Shown in pieces: positions 10,985 to 22,735 of a DNA stretch of 64,000 nt (position 1 is its first letter; each line of letters starts with the position of its first letter). The notes beneath the pieces were generated by a model that saw only the letters and a program-made list of their open reading frames with translations, was not told where the DNA came from and made no database searches. The position numbers and the translations under genes were made by a program. Source of the stretch: Auanema rhodensis (taxonomy: Eukaryota > Nematoda > Chromadorea > Rhabditida > Rhabditidae); contig OZ059897.1 in the NCBI GenBank assembly GCA_964057225.1, forward strand, positions 12,152,001-12,216,000, written 5' to 3'.

Positions 10985-12623
10985 TTAGTATCCTGGGGCA
11001 GTTCTTGGTGGTGGGCAGTGGTCGCAACCACCTCCGACTCCTGGCTCTCCTGGGGCTCCTGGCTGTCCTGGGGCTCCGGCGTTTCCTGGGGCTCCATCGA
11101 GTCCAGCATCTCCTGGTGGTCCTGGTGGTCCTGGACGGCTGTTTCCTGGGGTTCCTGGTTGTCCTGATTGTCCTGGTGGTCCTGGTGGTCCTGGTGGTCC
11201 TGAAAAAACATATGTTATAAATGATTCAATTTTTTAAATAGTAATATTATCTTACCAGCTGGTCCTGGAGTTCCTGGAACATCGGTGACAATTCCTGGCT
11301 GTCCTGGGGCTCCTGGTTGTCCTGGGGCTCCGTTGTTTCCTGGTGCTCCTGGTGGTCCTGGTGGTCCTGGTGGTCCTGGGCGAGCATCTCCTCCTCCGGA
11401 TCCTGGGGCTCCTGGGGCTCCTGGGGCTCCCTTTGGTCCTGGACGTCCTGGTGGTCCAGCTGGGGCTGGTGGGCAGGTGAAGCAGAAATCTCCCTCGGAT
11501 GGCTCTTGGTCTGGGCGAGCATCTTGTCCTGGTTGTCCTGGAGCTCCTGGTTGTCCGTCAGATCCTGGAAGACCGTCATCTCCTGGAAGACCTGGTGGTC
11601 CAGCCAATCCAACTCCGCAAGAGCAGCAAGTTCCAGCTGATCCTCCAACAACAGCCTCATCAGCGACTGGTTGTCCGTATCCTCCGTATCCGGCCTCGTA
11701 GGTGCTAGCTCCGCGGGCAACAGCACGACGGCCATGATATCCAGTTACTCCGGCGGCATGACGCTTGTAGTGAACATCACGACGAAGACGTCCCTTGACT
11801 CCTTGAACGTTCTCGAACTGAAACAATGAAATCTAAGTAAAGTGATGGATATATCGAAAAGGAGGGTAAGCTTTCAGAAGTTGAGGGAGTGATGTTTTCT
11901 GATTTTGTAATCTGACAGATTTCGTCATCTTTGAGGATTTGGTGATGACAGTTGTCAAAACAAGTTGAAAGGGAGAAAGAAATATGTCTTAGTATTAGCT
12001 AATTAGCCCAGTACCCATACTACATATATTTGTAGATGCTAGAATAAAGGAGGATATAGTCAAGTCAAGGCGAGGCTAGATAGACGAATAGCCAATTTGA
12101 CTGAAGAACCCGTTTTTTCCTCTTTTCTACTTTATAAAGCTAATGGTTATTTCTTTTGTTGTCTATCTATTATAAGAATAAATCAGAATAAACAATTCAC
12201 ATAATAAACAAAGATTAAGAGAAAATTGACATGGAATTCATATGCTTAACTCAGTGATCAGAAATGACACGAAAATTTGCGATCATTCCAGAAACTTTGA
12301 GTTTATCCTTTATCAATTACCCTCTCTTATCCCATTTTATCAAGGTAAAGAAATAAATAGCAAACTTACACGTCCATATTCACTCCAGAGTCCATCAGTT
12401 CTGTGGCGGCAGAATTCAACCTCGTTTTGAAGGGAAGACTGAACATGCTGCATGTAGTTGTAGAGCATTGGTACAGCAATAATGGCCGTCAAAGTAGCGA
12501 CGGTGGAAATCGCGATTCCTAGATAGAAATAGATGAGCTCATATTAGAGTGAATATTAATACCGAAGAATGCCAATTTGCGGAGAGACTCAGCCTCCTGG
12601 AGTTCGTGTTTGGGATCAGACAT
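10985..12623 (-). CDS. Cuticle collagen
   Basis: Structural protein secreted by the epidermis and cross-linked into the cuticle. Four exons in phase: 12623-12563, 12518-12370, 11817-11256, 11199-10985; 328 aa. The N-terminus holds a hydrophobic segment ([18 protein letters not shown]), then the nematode collagen block and a basic GRLRRD stretch that may be a subtilisin-type cleavage site. Gly-X-Y blocks are separated by cysteine groups CCSC, DFCFTC and, at the end, [13 protein letters not shown], the spacing of the large C. elegans col family. Codons are strongly biased (GGA, CCA), making exons 3-4 far more GC-rich than their surroundings, a sign of high expression. The acceptor ATTTCAG abuts the ATG. 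I cannot assign it to a named collagen. Confidence 0.95.
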
Positions 12624-12630
12624 CTGAAAT
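12624..12630 (-). promoter_or_regulatory. Probable spliced-leader acceptor of the collagen
   Basis: On the minus strand ATTTCAG ends exactly at the start codon, with a T-rich run before it. It is a 3' splice site with no cis-spliced exon visible upstream, so trans-splicing is the simplest reading. Confidence 0.6.
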
Positions 12631-13213
12631 TATTTAAAAACTGTTTAAAGCTGTAAAATAAGCTTTAAAGTATCGAGAGAGGCAGCTAAATAACAAAGGA
12701 AGTTGAGTAAATAGGGTTTGAAGACGACAAAAATGACAAAAGCAAAAGGGCACACTAAAAAAGTGAAGAAACTACTTCAGATGAAGTAACCGGATCGTAT
12801 GTTATAGTATTCGAGGACCTCCAAGGCCTAATGACTAGTAGTAAGGAAGATGATGGGTGAAGCCGCAAAAACTATGACGAACAAGTTGACTGAGGTCGAA
12901 CAAACTGAAGAGGCTTCAGTTTGAACTTGAGCTCTTGTCTCATGTCCGTAGTGAAATCCATGCTTCTTCGATTACGATTAGATGAAAGATAATTCAAATT
13001 ATGAAAATATGAAGTTGTAAGCTTATTATGTAAGAATGAGAGATATTTGAGAAAATATAATTGAATAGGCTTATTTGGATGCTGAACTAAGTATTACTAG
13101 TCTATATACCATACTTTTAATATAAGTTAATGTATAGATGTAATAAGAGATTTGTAGCAGAGAAAATATTTAAAATCAAAACATATTCAATTTGCTTGAA
13201 ATTCTGAAATAGT

Positions 13214-13556
13214 TCAGAAATTTCCAGAAAAAAATAATATTATAGAAAAGGGAATTGTGGATAGCCGTCTGAAATACGTCTCAACAGCACCATTACCAGG
13301 AATGGTTTCATACTGCGGATGAGTGTCGGATGTTAACGAACTTCTGAACCGTATTTTGAAAACCGGTACCGGAAAGTTCGTCACGTTGCGTTTTCCTAAT
13401 CGGAAGATTGTAGTGGTTGTTGGAGCTTCAGACGATCTGCCATTGCCAATCATCAGATACTCCTTATATAGTCGAGCCAACAGAGGTGATTCAGGGGCGG
13501 GACGTCGCATGCGACATCGCAATTCGTCAAATTTCTGCTACTAGTTGACGCCTATC
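13214..13556. other. Coding-like island, strand unresolved
   Basis: About 340 bp of much more balanced composition than its flanks. It is open on both strands: minus 13537-13214 (including RLGKRNVTNFPVPVFKIRF) and plus 13323-13544 (including NRKIVVVVGASDDLPLP). Neither frame has a clear acceptor and donor, and neither resembles a family I know. It may be an exon of a gene whose other exons I cannot see, a noncoding RNA, or a conserved element. Confidence 0.25.
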
Positions 13557-14865
13557 GTTGGATTTGTATGAACTTTAATTTGTTAGAGATAAGGTAAATT
13601 GCAAATGAAATACTTCTTTGTGGTATTTAATTTTCTCAATAAACAACGAGGTAATGAGTTGTGTTTTCAAATAACATTCAATTAGGTTTTTTTAACTATG
13701 TGTATAACTTCATTACAGTTCATTTAAAGAGATTTTAAGAGCTTCCACCCAATTTTTTTCAAGATCAATTACAGTTTTCTGATAATTAAACAAGACTTTA
13801 TTTGAATTACATTATCGGATATGAACATTTTGTCCTAGTATTTACAAGAATGAAGTATTTTCATTGCTTGTTGTATTAGTTTTATATTTTTTTCAGCTAA
13901 AACAATCTATTTTGAATATTTTTCGTTATCATCTTCATTTTTTATTTCTCAAAAGATGTTTTTCTATTCATTTAACTTCTAATAGAAGCAGTCAGCTGAT
14001 AGGTCAAAAATCGTGAATGGTTCCAGCTTCTCATGATCACAGCATGTATTCGTTCTCTTATATTCTCGTAATAAACCTTTTTTTTCCTTATCATGTTAAT
14101 AACGATATTGTTTGAATCTAAGGTACATACTGTACAGTCGGATTCAGAAAAAAACGGTTCCAGGTCGTTTACAGTTTCAGTTAATGTCGGCCCGAAGATC
14201 AACCCCTGAAAGAGCTGATTTGCTAAACGTTCCAGTATTCTACTCTTTTACTCATTTTTTTTCATTAAAAATGACGTTTCTATTAAACGTATAAATATAT
14301 TTTTTAAAATAAACGAAACTGATATTATATTTGAAAGAAGGAATTTTTCGTAAATTTTCTTAAAAGCATTCTTCATTCTTCTTCATCACATTCGTTCAAA
14401 GATTCGTTTATATGCCGACAGTTACAAATTCGAATTTTTTCTAAAAGTATTCAGCTAACTCTATGAACATTCTTTTCTTTTCTTTTTGAAATAAATTATC
14501 ATTTCAAATAAAATTTTCTCTTTAAAGAATATTCAATGTTGATTAGAAGAATTTGGGTTTTCCAACATTAACCGGATTGAAAAACTCTTTCGTATTTCAG
14601 ATTCTTTTCCTCGTTTGACCCATAGTAGTATGAAGACTTGTATATTTAATAGAACGAGATGGTTTGTATGAAAACCAATAGAAGATACAAAGGTTATTGT
14701 GAGAGATAGAGGGAATTGTAAAGAGAGATCAATTATTAGTATATTTTAATAATTGAAACGAATAGAAAATTAATATTACAACACTTGAACATTAAAAATG
14801 CTTTTCTTTACTTAATTCATTCGATATTTCTCTTAAAACTTTGTTTATTCCATCTTTCTCTTATT

Positions 14866-14884
14866 CTTTCTCTCTCTCTCTCTC
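14866..14884. repeat. (CT)n microsatellite
   Basis: Uninterrupted TC repeat; one of several polypurine/polypyrimidine tracts in the window. Confidence 0.85.
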
Positions 14885-16882
14885 AACCTAAAAAAAACTC
14901 TCATTGACATCTTTTGCTACTAATTAGAGTTAGAAACGAATCTTCAGTTTCAATGAAGCAAGGCAACGTCATTAAAGACAAAAGCCGGAAAAATCGAAAC
15001 GGAAAATCAGCGGCAAACAAAATGAACAAGTCATAGCTTTGTAGTTGCCGGTACAAACATGGTACGAAGAAAACTGTAAAAAGCTTTTTAGTATTTTATA
15101 TTTCGTTTTTTTCGTGAATTGTATGTATTCCACTATTAATTGAAGAGAATTAGAGTTACATTACCAATTAAACTACTTCTTTTCAATTTTAGTTTCTGAT
15201 AGAAGATGGTAGAAGCACGTAAAAGAACAATATGATAATCCAATTATTTAACATTCAAAGAAATTATTTCATTTAATAAGATAATTTCTTACATCTATTA
15301 CAGTTTATAACTTTCTTAATAAAATGTATTTTCTTTTTCCTTCATCAAAAAGTTTTTTATTTAGTTCCTTATGCTGCAACTTCAGAACAGAACAAACCAG
15401 ATCAGTTGTGAAATTGTAGTAGTATTACCTTCAATCGTCTCAATTATTCGTTCATATAACCGATTTTCTTTAATATTTTCTTTGATTATTTAACATCGTC
15501 AATATTGATAGATATCATCTATCTATCTATCTGTCTACATGTACTTATATCTTTTTTCATTTGAACGGAATAGGTTTTCTTATACAAGGTGTTCAATTTG
15601 ATCCTTATATTTTTCATCTATATCATCATAATAAGTTACATTAAACTGCGTTTATCAATTAGAATTGTTGTTAGTTCAAATAATAATCAATTTTAACATC
15701 ACTGAACACTTTCTATAAACTTCTAAATATGATCATAAATCGAGATATATATATATACATCCTGATATATGTATATCTTCAAATATGATAGATAATAGAC
15801 AAACTTAGTGATATAAACTATTTTCATAAGTTTTTCAGCCGAAATACAGATACTCTATCATATCAGTTTTAACTTTCGATTTTCTGCCGTAGGCTCGTAT
15901 GTGTTTTGATGATTTTGCCGTGCTCATGATCACGAAAATCTTCAATGACCCGCCGTATAAACTTCCGTATTGCTTTCAAGTTCAGTATGAACCAAACGTA
16001 GATTGATAGAGAGACTAGGAAATAAAGATTACAAGGTCGATTCGAATGATATATGTGTTTGAATCAAAATTACTGATGATGCCATTGGTGATGATTCTCA
16101 TCTCCGAACTCATTTATATCGATATTCGATGTTTAATTGAAGTATTTTTGTGTAATTATAATTAAATAGAAGATATTTGTTAGCTATATGTTAACTTATT
16201 GAATTTTCTAGAGAAATTTGTAGAAGCAAGCATGTTGACAAGCATTAAGTGGAATGGTTGAAAAAGACTTGTATTTGGCCAACTTTTTCTGTTAATTTCA
16301 TTATATATATTCGTATTATAAAATAACAAAAAAGCAATTCATTTATGCAACTTTTCTATAAATTTTCTAGATTATTGTCCACTTTACGCCTAGAACAGAC
16401 GTTAAACCGAAAAAACAGACTTCTCCTCGTAAGTCATGAACCAGATGACCTTGTATTGAAAGTAGTATATGAAGTGAATAAATTGGGAATGAATAAAAAG
16501 AGAAAGAGAGAATAGTAAATTAAAGAAAAAATAAAAAAACGGGACTGAGGTCATCCTAGACTAACATGCAAGTTGTTTTCTGATCGCTAGCTATAGAAGA
16601 AAAAACTTTAAATAACTTTTTACATATTCTGATAAACATTTTGAATCATTTCTTTTTTTGTTCTCATCTTTTTTTTTCAGAATATATCTCTAAAGATAAG
16701 GTAAAAAGCAACTTTTTCTTCCGTATTTGATAAGAATATATGGGATATTTTCATTTTAAGAAAACATTTTAGCCATCATCAACCTTGCTATTCCGCCATG
16801 TTATACTGGTCTCTATCTCTTTCGTTTATATTTGAAGAGCTTCGGTTTTTTTTTTGGATTTTTTACACCAGCTTAAAGCATA

Positions 16883-16904
16883 CATATCCAACATGTTGGA
16901 TATG
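16883..16904. repeat. 22-bp perfect palindrome
   Basis: CATATCCAACA joined to its exact reverse complement TGTTGGATATG, without spacer. It lies in noncoding DNA with no neighbouring gene. It could be a binding site for a dimeric factor or a chance palindrome. Confidence 0.75.
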
Positions 16905-19900
16905 AATCAAAAAACACTTTTTGAAACATTTTGAATTTAAAATAATTTGAAAATTAAAGAAAAAGAACAAAGATTTTAATATTTAAAAACAAATAATTAA
17001 ATTATAATATCTATATATATATATAATTTGTTTTTATGAGTTATTGAATGAAAATCATATATATATATATAAACTATATACTATATAATGATTTTTATCC
17101 ATCTATCTATATAGTATTCTTTACAATATCACAAAGAAGAACTTGTAAATTACAAAATTCAAACAATATTGTATTGTTCATCATTATAACAGATATTTGT
17201 AATAAAGAAAAGTTCAGAAAAATAAAGTCTATAGGGACGGAAGAAATAAAAAAGAAATATTTTGAAAAAATTAAAATAATTTTAATGAGAAAAACAGAAA
17301 ATTATTTTTTTGGAATCTCTATCTCTATCTCTTGCTTCTTCACTGATTAAACTGTCTAACAACTATTTTTTTATTTTGTTTTTTGAGTGAAAGTGGATTT
17401 ATATATATTAGAAGTAAATTATAAAATTATTTAATAATTTTGACGGATGTAGATCTAGTCATACTTGTTGAATATCTTGTTTTGACTTCCATATATATAT
17501 ATTTTCTCTTTCAATAGTAGGCATTTAACTATTTTAGTTCTACTTTCAGTAAAAGTTAAAGAAGAAAATCAAAGGGAAGATCAGAGTTTTAGTTTCTTTA
17601 AGAATATCGAAATTTTTCTTATTTTCATCAATACTGTCTATTTTCTCCGAATTTATATGTTTAAATTTGAAAAATGTCAGTAGATATGTGTGACCATCAT
17701 ATAGTTAACGATCTCAAAATAAACCATACGAATTTCAAAATTTTTCGTGAACAAACAGGCTGTTGCTCTGTTACAATATTTTTCCATTGAAAACGTTTTT
17801 TTTTTCGGCTGAAACTTATTTGGTATACTTTTCTCTTTCCTTTCTTTTTTTTGTCAATTTCTTTGTTTCTGAATGAGGTTATAACATTGTATTTACAGCA
17901 TTTTCTACTTAAGACTTGAATGAATAATTGCTTCACCATCATTTTAGCAACCTTATTATACCAATAGTTTAGACAAGTCTATTATTCTGTAGATACAACT
18001 TGAAAAAACTTTAATGGCAACTAATTTTTTTTGATCATCTAATTTTTTTAAAGATTTTTACATTTCATCAAATAATAAAAATAAATCAAAAGGTCAACTA
18101 TACTATATGAAAAGTGTACAAGGTGCAATTAATACGTGATGAAACCTTTTATTATAAACGACAAGCTGGTACATTTTAATTTCTTTACAATGAAGTTCTT
18201 CTATTAAAGATGTTGATGTCAACGACATCGATACAAGGAAACATAATTCAAATTCTGAACACCTTGATATGAAGCTTTTAGCTGTATTTTTTTCTTTTTT
18301 TTTCTCAAGGCCAATATTTTTTTTTGAAACGAGATCTTGTTTGGAAATTATTGTCTGCTAATGCTATCATTCAGCGATAAAATTGAAAAAAAAACCTATG
18401 GAAAGCTATAGGAGAGGGATGAAGTTCGCTTGATTTTCTTTGATTTTGCTTTCATGAAGATATCTTAATTTCCACAATGATAGTGATATTGTAATCAACG
18501 GAATCTGGTAAACATTAACATGTTTCTATTAAAATCTATCTATATATGATACAATCACCTTCAATTAGCAAAAAGTTATCGAAAAGTGTTAAGGAGATTG
18601 ACCAATCAACCCTATAGATGATAGGAAGAATAAACTGTTTTTTATCTATTTCAATGACAATTGCTTCATCATAACCTCCCCCTCTCATGCATCATATGCA
18701 ATTTTACCTCCAACGCATATTTCTTTGATGTTTGATTTCATAAAACAGTAATGATATCATAAGAAATAATTCCAAACTGTTCACATGATAAGCATAATTT
18801 CATTTTGCAATTTCCGGCTAATAAACTAATGTTTTTTACCTTTGAACACCGAATATTCGTCATTATTGAAATTCTATTGACTATTAGATGAAGGTATAAG
18901 CTCATATTTTGTTTGTAATTTGTTTGAATTCAATATTAATGCTGAGATATATGTATAATTCATAATAACAATTATTTTTTTTTGTTTTAATATGACTTTA
19001 TAATCTTGAGATGAATCATTAACTACAAAACACAAATAAAACATACAAACTTGTGAAAAAATAGAATACAAGCATATGTAAATGGATAAAGTTGACAACG
19101 TAAAATAAGTGTGAAGAATTCTATTTTACCTAAATATATGTATATATCAAGCGAAAACGAAGCTTTCCTATCTTGTAGGTTTAAAATGGAAAAAGAATTT
19201 TGGATTTAACTAACATTATATAATAATATTTAAATTGAATTCATTAATAAAGGTAACAAAAAAAAAGAAAAAAAGGAAAAGAGACTAAAAAGGATGGATT
19301 TGGATGGAGATCGAGTATTTTTATGAAAAACCTGGTACATGGAGAGGAATTGTGAAAGCAAATGTTTCCAACATTAATATATTCAAATTTACAATTAATA
19401 AAAGAATAGAAAAAATGTATTTTTGAAGTATTAGGAATAGAAGATGATGATGATGATGCTAAGAGAATTATTAATACCGTATTATCTGATGAAGGCATGT
19501 CATCAGTTTTAGACCAGAAAAGTTGAAAAAGTTGAAGACTACAATGTTTGAATAGAGATAGAGAGAGGTGTGTTAGGGTTATAAAGAGAGAGAAAAAACG
19601 AATATGATAGTGTAATGAAATGCTTAATTATGTAAGTTATACATATGACAAGTTTCCCACAAAAAAAAATTCCCTAATTTCAAGAATACTAACGATATGG
19701 CTAGATGATAAAATGATATAAGAAACAATGTATTACTTTTTCTTTTTTTAGTTTAAAATATGATTCAATAGGTATATAGTTTGATATTGTCTCAAAACTT
19801 CCTTTCAAAGATGTTTTAAAACTAAAAAAAAAATAAAATGAAGCCTAAGATGAAGAAACTGGGAGGAGGTAATTCAATGTAACTAGATGGTTCATCGGTA

Positions 19901-19976
19901 TTGCATTATTGAAATCAGCTAAAGAAAAATTTTACATGGATTCCTGGTTTTCACGTTATATACATATAATTATGTT

Positions 19977-20195
19977 CTAATAGTGATAACAGGGGATATT
20001 TGAATTCAACGCCCTTTTATGGATGGAGGTCCAAATATCAAACACTTTCTGAACGTTTTTCAAGGAAAGATGTAACAGACACGTAATGTTTGCAAGCTGA
20101 TCCGAAACATATGCCCAAATATCAATTTTAATGGTCATACTGTAGCAGATAACATATAAGTAGACTAGAATACCCGGACTTCGATTCAATTTCAA
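19977..20195 (-). other. Open frame beyond the stop of the serine-rich gene
   Basis: A minus-strand frame of about 70 codons begins 16 bp after the stop at 20211 and has more balanced composition than the DNA beyond it. It has no ATG at its start. It may be 3' UTR or an alternative terminal exon; I see no family resemblance. Confidence 0.15.
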
Positions 20196-20210
20196 TATGA
20201 AATTAAAGCT

Positions 20211-21266
20211 TTATAGGCTATTGCCATGTTGATCTTTAAAAATTGTAGCAGGTGAATTACAGTTGACAGGAGAAGCTGGAGTTACTGCTTCAGGGATTGG
20301 AGGCAAAGCTGAAAGAAAGTAAAGATAAATATAAATAGAATTGAAATAAAAACAAATAATTATTTGAAGAAAATAGCGAAAAAACGGCTTATTCCCCTTC
20401 CTTCTGCACAACAAAATCTCAGGTGATATTGTTGTTGAATTTCGTAGGTATAAGCTTTTTTTCAAGTTACTTAAGAATTGTTTGTTTGCATGAACTTTAA
20501 GAAGAAAACTAGTAAACAATAATTGTTTTGTTTTGTTTTAATCTTGTTAAATAAATATATTTGTTGGTTTTTTTCCACAAAAAATTTAAATAGTCATAAC
20601 TAACTTACACAGTAAATCTGATGATGCTTCTGGAAAAACTTCACAACTTTGTTGCAAAATTGTGGGAAGAGAGGATTTACGGCGGAAAAGAGGATCAGAG
20701 AATCCTCTCATTAGACGATTTGGAAAAGATCTCCTGAAAAACGATTGTTACTAATATTAAGTATTCTGTCACATGCGTCAAAGTTATGAAATTTCAAGGA
20801 ACTTTCAAATAATGGTTAATCATGAAAATTAAATTTTTGCAGAAACTCACTTTGCGAACTTTGGACTCATGTTTGGAGTATGTGTTAGAGAGTTACTTCG
20901 TCTTTGACTAAATGGTGATTCTGATTGAATATAAGGTGATCTTCCACATGAATCAGAATAAAAAGGAACTGAATCCTGTAATGAAAGCGATTAATTGGAA
21001 TAAGATTATATAAAAATTAATATTACCTGTATCTCTTCTTCTTCTGATTCTGTAATTTCTTCAAATGAACTTGCTATTGAACGAATACGATCATCTCTAA
21101 AAATATACAAAACAAGTTATTCGTATTTATAATAATAATTAAAAAATAATAATATGAATAAAATAAAAATAAAAATAACTAACCGACGAGATATTGGAGG
21201 TGGACGAACTTCACTTCCGAATTTCTTCAAATGACACTGAACTCTGGTTTCGGCTGTTGTAGTCAT
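20211..21266 (-). CDS. Serine-rich basic protein of unknown function, with RRxS motifs
   Basis: Not recognised. Five exons in phase: 21266-21184, 21096-21027, 20975-20851, 20733-20609, 20308-20211; 166 aa. It is soluble, with no signal peptide or membrane segment. An acidic stretch (EEITESEEEEIQ, about residues 40-51) is followed by a Ser/Arg/Pro-rich half. Within this, QRRSNSL and FRRKSSL match the basophilic (PKA/SIK-type) phosphorylation consensus that often doubles as a 14-3-3 site; this is motif-level inference. The C-terminus is Pro-rich (LPPIPEAVTPASP). An acceptor TTTTGCAG lies six nt before the ATG, so it may be trans-spliced, or have noncoding or alternative 5' exons in the 19-kb region upstream. 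It looks like a disordered regulatory protein. Confidence 0.72.
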
Positions 21267-22592
21267 ATTTAGCTGCAAAATAGAAAATATTAAGATCAGT
21301 GAAAATAATATTTTTTTCTAATTATGATAGAATATGAAAAACGAGAAGATAACATGAAAATAAAATAATAAATGACCAATGTTTACACGTAACAGTATTA
21401 ATATGAAGAACGTGTGATGCAAAACATGCAACTTATGACAATAAAATAAAAAAAAAGAATGAATTATACACAGTAAATATTGAAATATGTATCTAAATAC
21501 TAACAAGTATTAGAAAACAATTCTGTTAATCGGATGCTCAATAGCGCACGAGATTCCGAAAACTGTCGTTTTTACGATATGTTTCGAAAAAAAACCGAAA
21601 CAATCTATAATGGATATGCATGAAAATAAAAGTTAACAACAGTTTTTGGAACTATAGATCAACAAAAAGTGCAACGGAAATTAGCGGAAAAAGAAAATGG
21701 AAGCGGAAATGTGCATGAATCGACGTCGAATGTCATGTCTTAGATATGAAATATATTATATTTGAGATACAAAATACGAATACGATGAGGTCATCATATT
21801 AAACAGCAAATTGCTATGAAAAAGGTCTTGTATCAGCATGAAGTGAAACAAAAAAAGAAAGGGAGGAGCTGAAATAGGAGGAACAAGAGGAGGAGGAGCT
21901 GAGCGGAAGGGAGGATATAATCTTTGTAGAAAAACATATACAGAAGTATAGAGAAAGTATGAACAACGTACAGGCATCTTGAAGAGATGCTCTCAGATTA
22001 TTGAAACAACATCTGATGACAGAGGTTAGCTACAGTACAACAAGATATCAAAAGTCTAAGACTCTTGTAAAATTTGTGGAAATATCTTATATTAGTTCAA
22101 GAAATTGGAAAAAGAAACAGTTGAAGATGGCGGTTGAAGAGGTTAATGAAGCAGAAGCTGTGATGCTAGCAAGAAAATCATAAATTAAGGTTTTGCATGA
22201 TAATAAATCGTGGGGAGACATGAAAGGATATGACATTTAGATAGCTTGTTTGAAGAATGTATAGCGATCTCGCATATTGATACTCAGTGGGATCTCACCT
22301 TCATAATCTGACTATATCTGTTAAAATATTTAAGATAGAAGATGAACAATAAGAACAGAGAATGCTAGAAGAGGTATGAGAAGAAAGGATATATGAAGAA
22401 TTTGAAACGTTGCTGAATCGCCCTCAGTCATATAATCAAAGCAAGCGGTAGAATTGTTTCAGATATGATGATCTGGGTAGATGGATTTGTGGAGGGGAGA
22501 GTACGACTGATCAACAGATTGTTAGAGAAAGAAATATAAAACAGAAAAGGAAAAAAGCTAGAGGGTGAGAAAGAACGAGGGATGGCTGATGT

Positions 22593-22608
22593 AAAGAAAG
22601 AGAGAAAA

Positions 22609-22679
<71 letters not shown>

Positions 22680-22735
22680 GAGAGAGAAAGAGAAAGGGAA
22701 AGAGAAAGAGAAAAAGAGGGAGGGAAAGAGGGAAA
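22593..22735. repeat. Polypurine tract (GA/GAAA repeat)
   Basis: About 140 bp of almost pure G and A on the plus strand, with a central uninterrupted GAGA run. Open frames on both strands here are products of the repeat. Confidence 0.9.

Larger units (their letters stand above)
12631..20210. other. 7.6-kb stretch without a confirmed gene
   Basis: AT-rich noncoding sequence. Points of interest are a coding-like island at 13214-13556, a CT microsatellite at 14866-14884, ATCT tetranucleotide repeats around 15515-15535, and a 22-bp palindrome at 16883-16904. There is also an open frame at 19977-20195 (minus), just past the stop of the serine-rich gene. No tRNA or rRNA was recognised. Confidence 0.5.

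Noticed and set aside
10846-11826. Many overlapping open frames on both strands of the collagen gene
   Set aside because: They are by-products of the GC-rich CCAGGA repeat of the Gly-X-Y exons; only the spliced minus-strand frame ends in the conserved collagen C-terminus.
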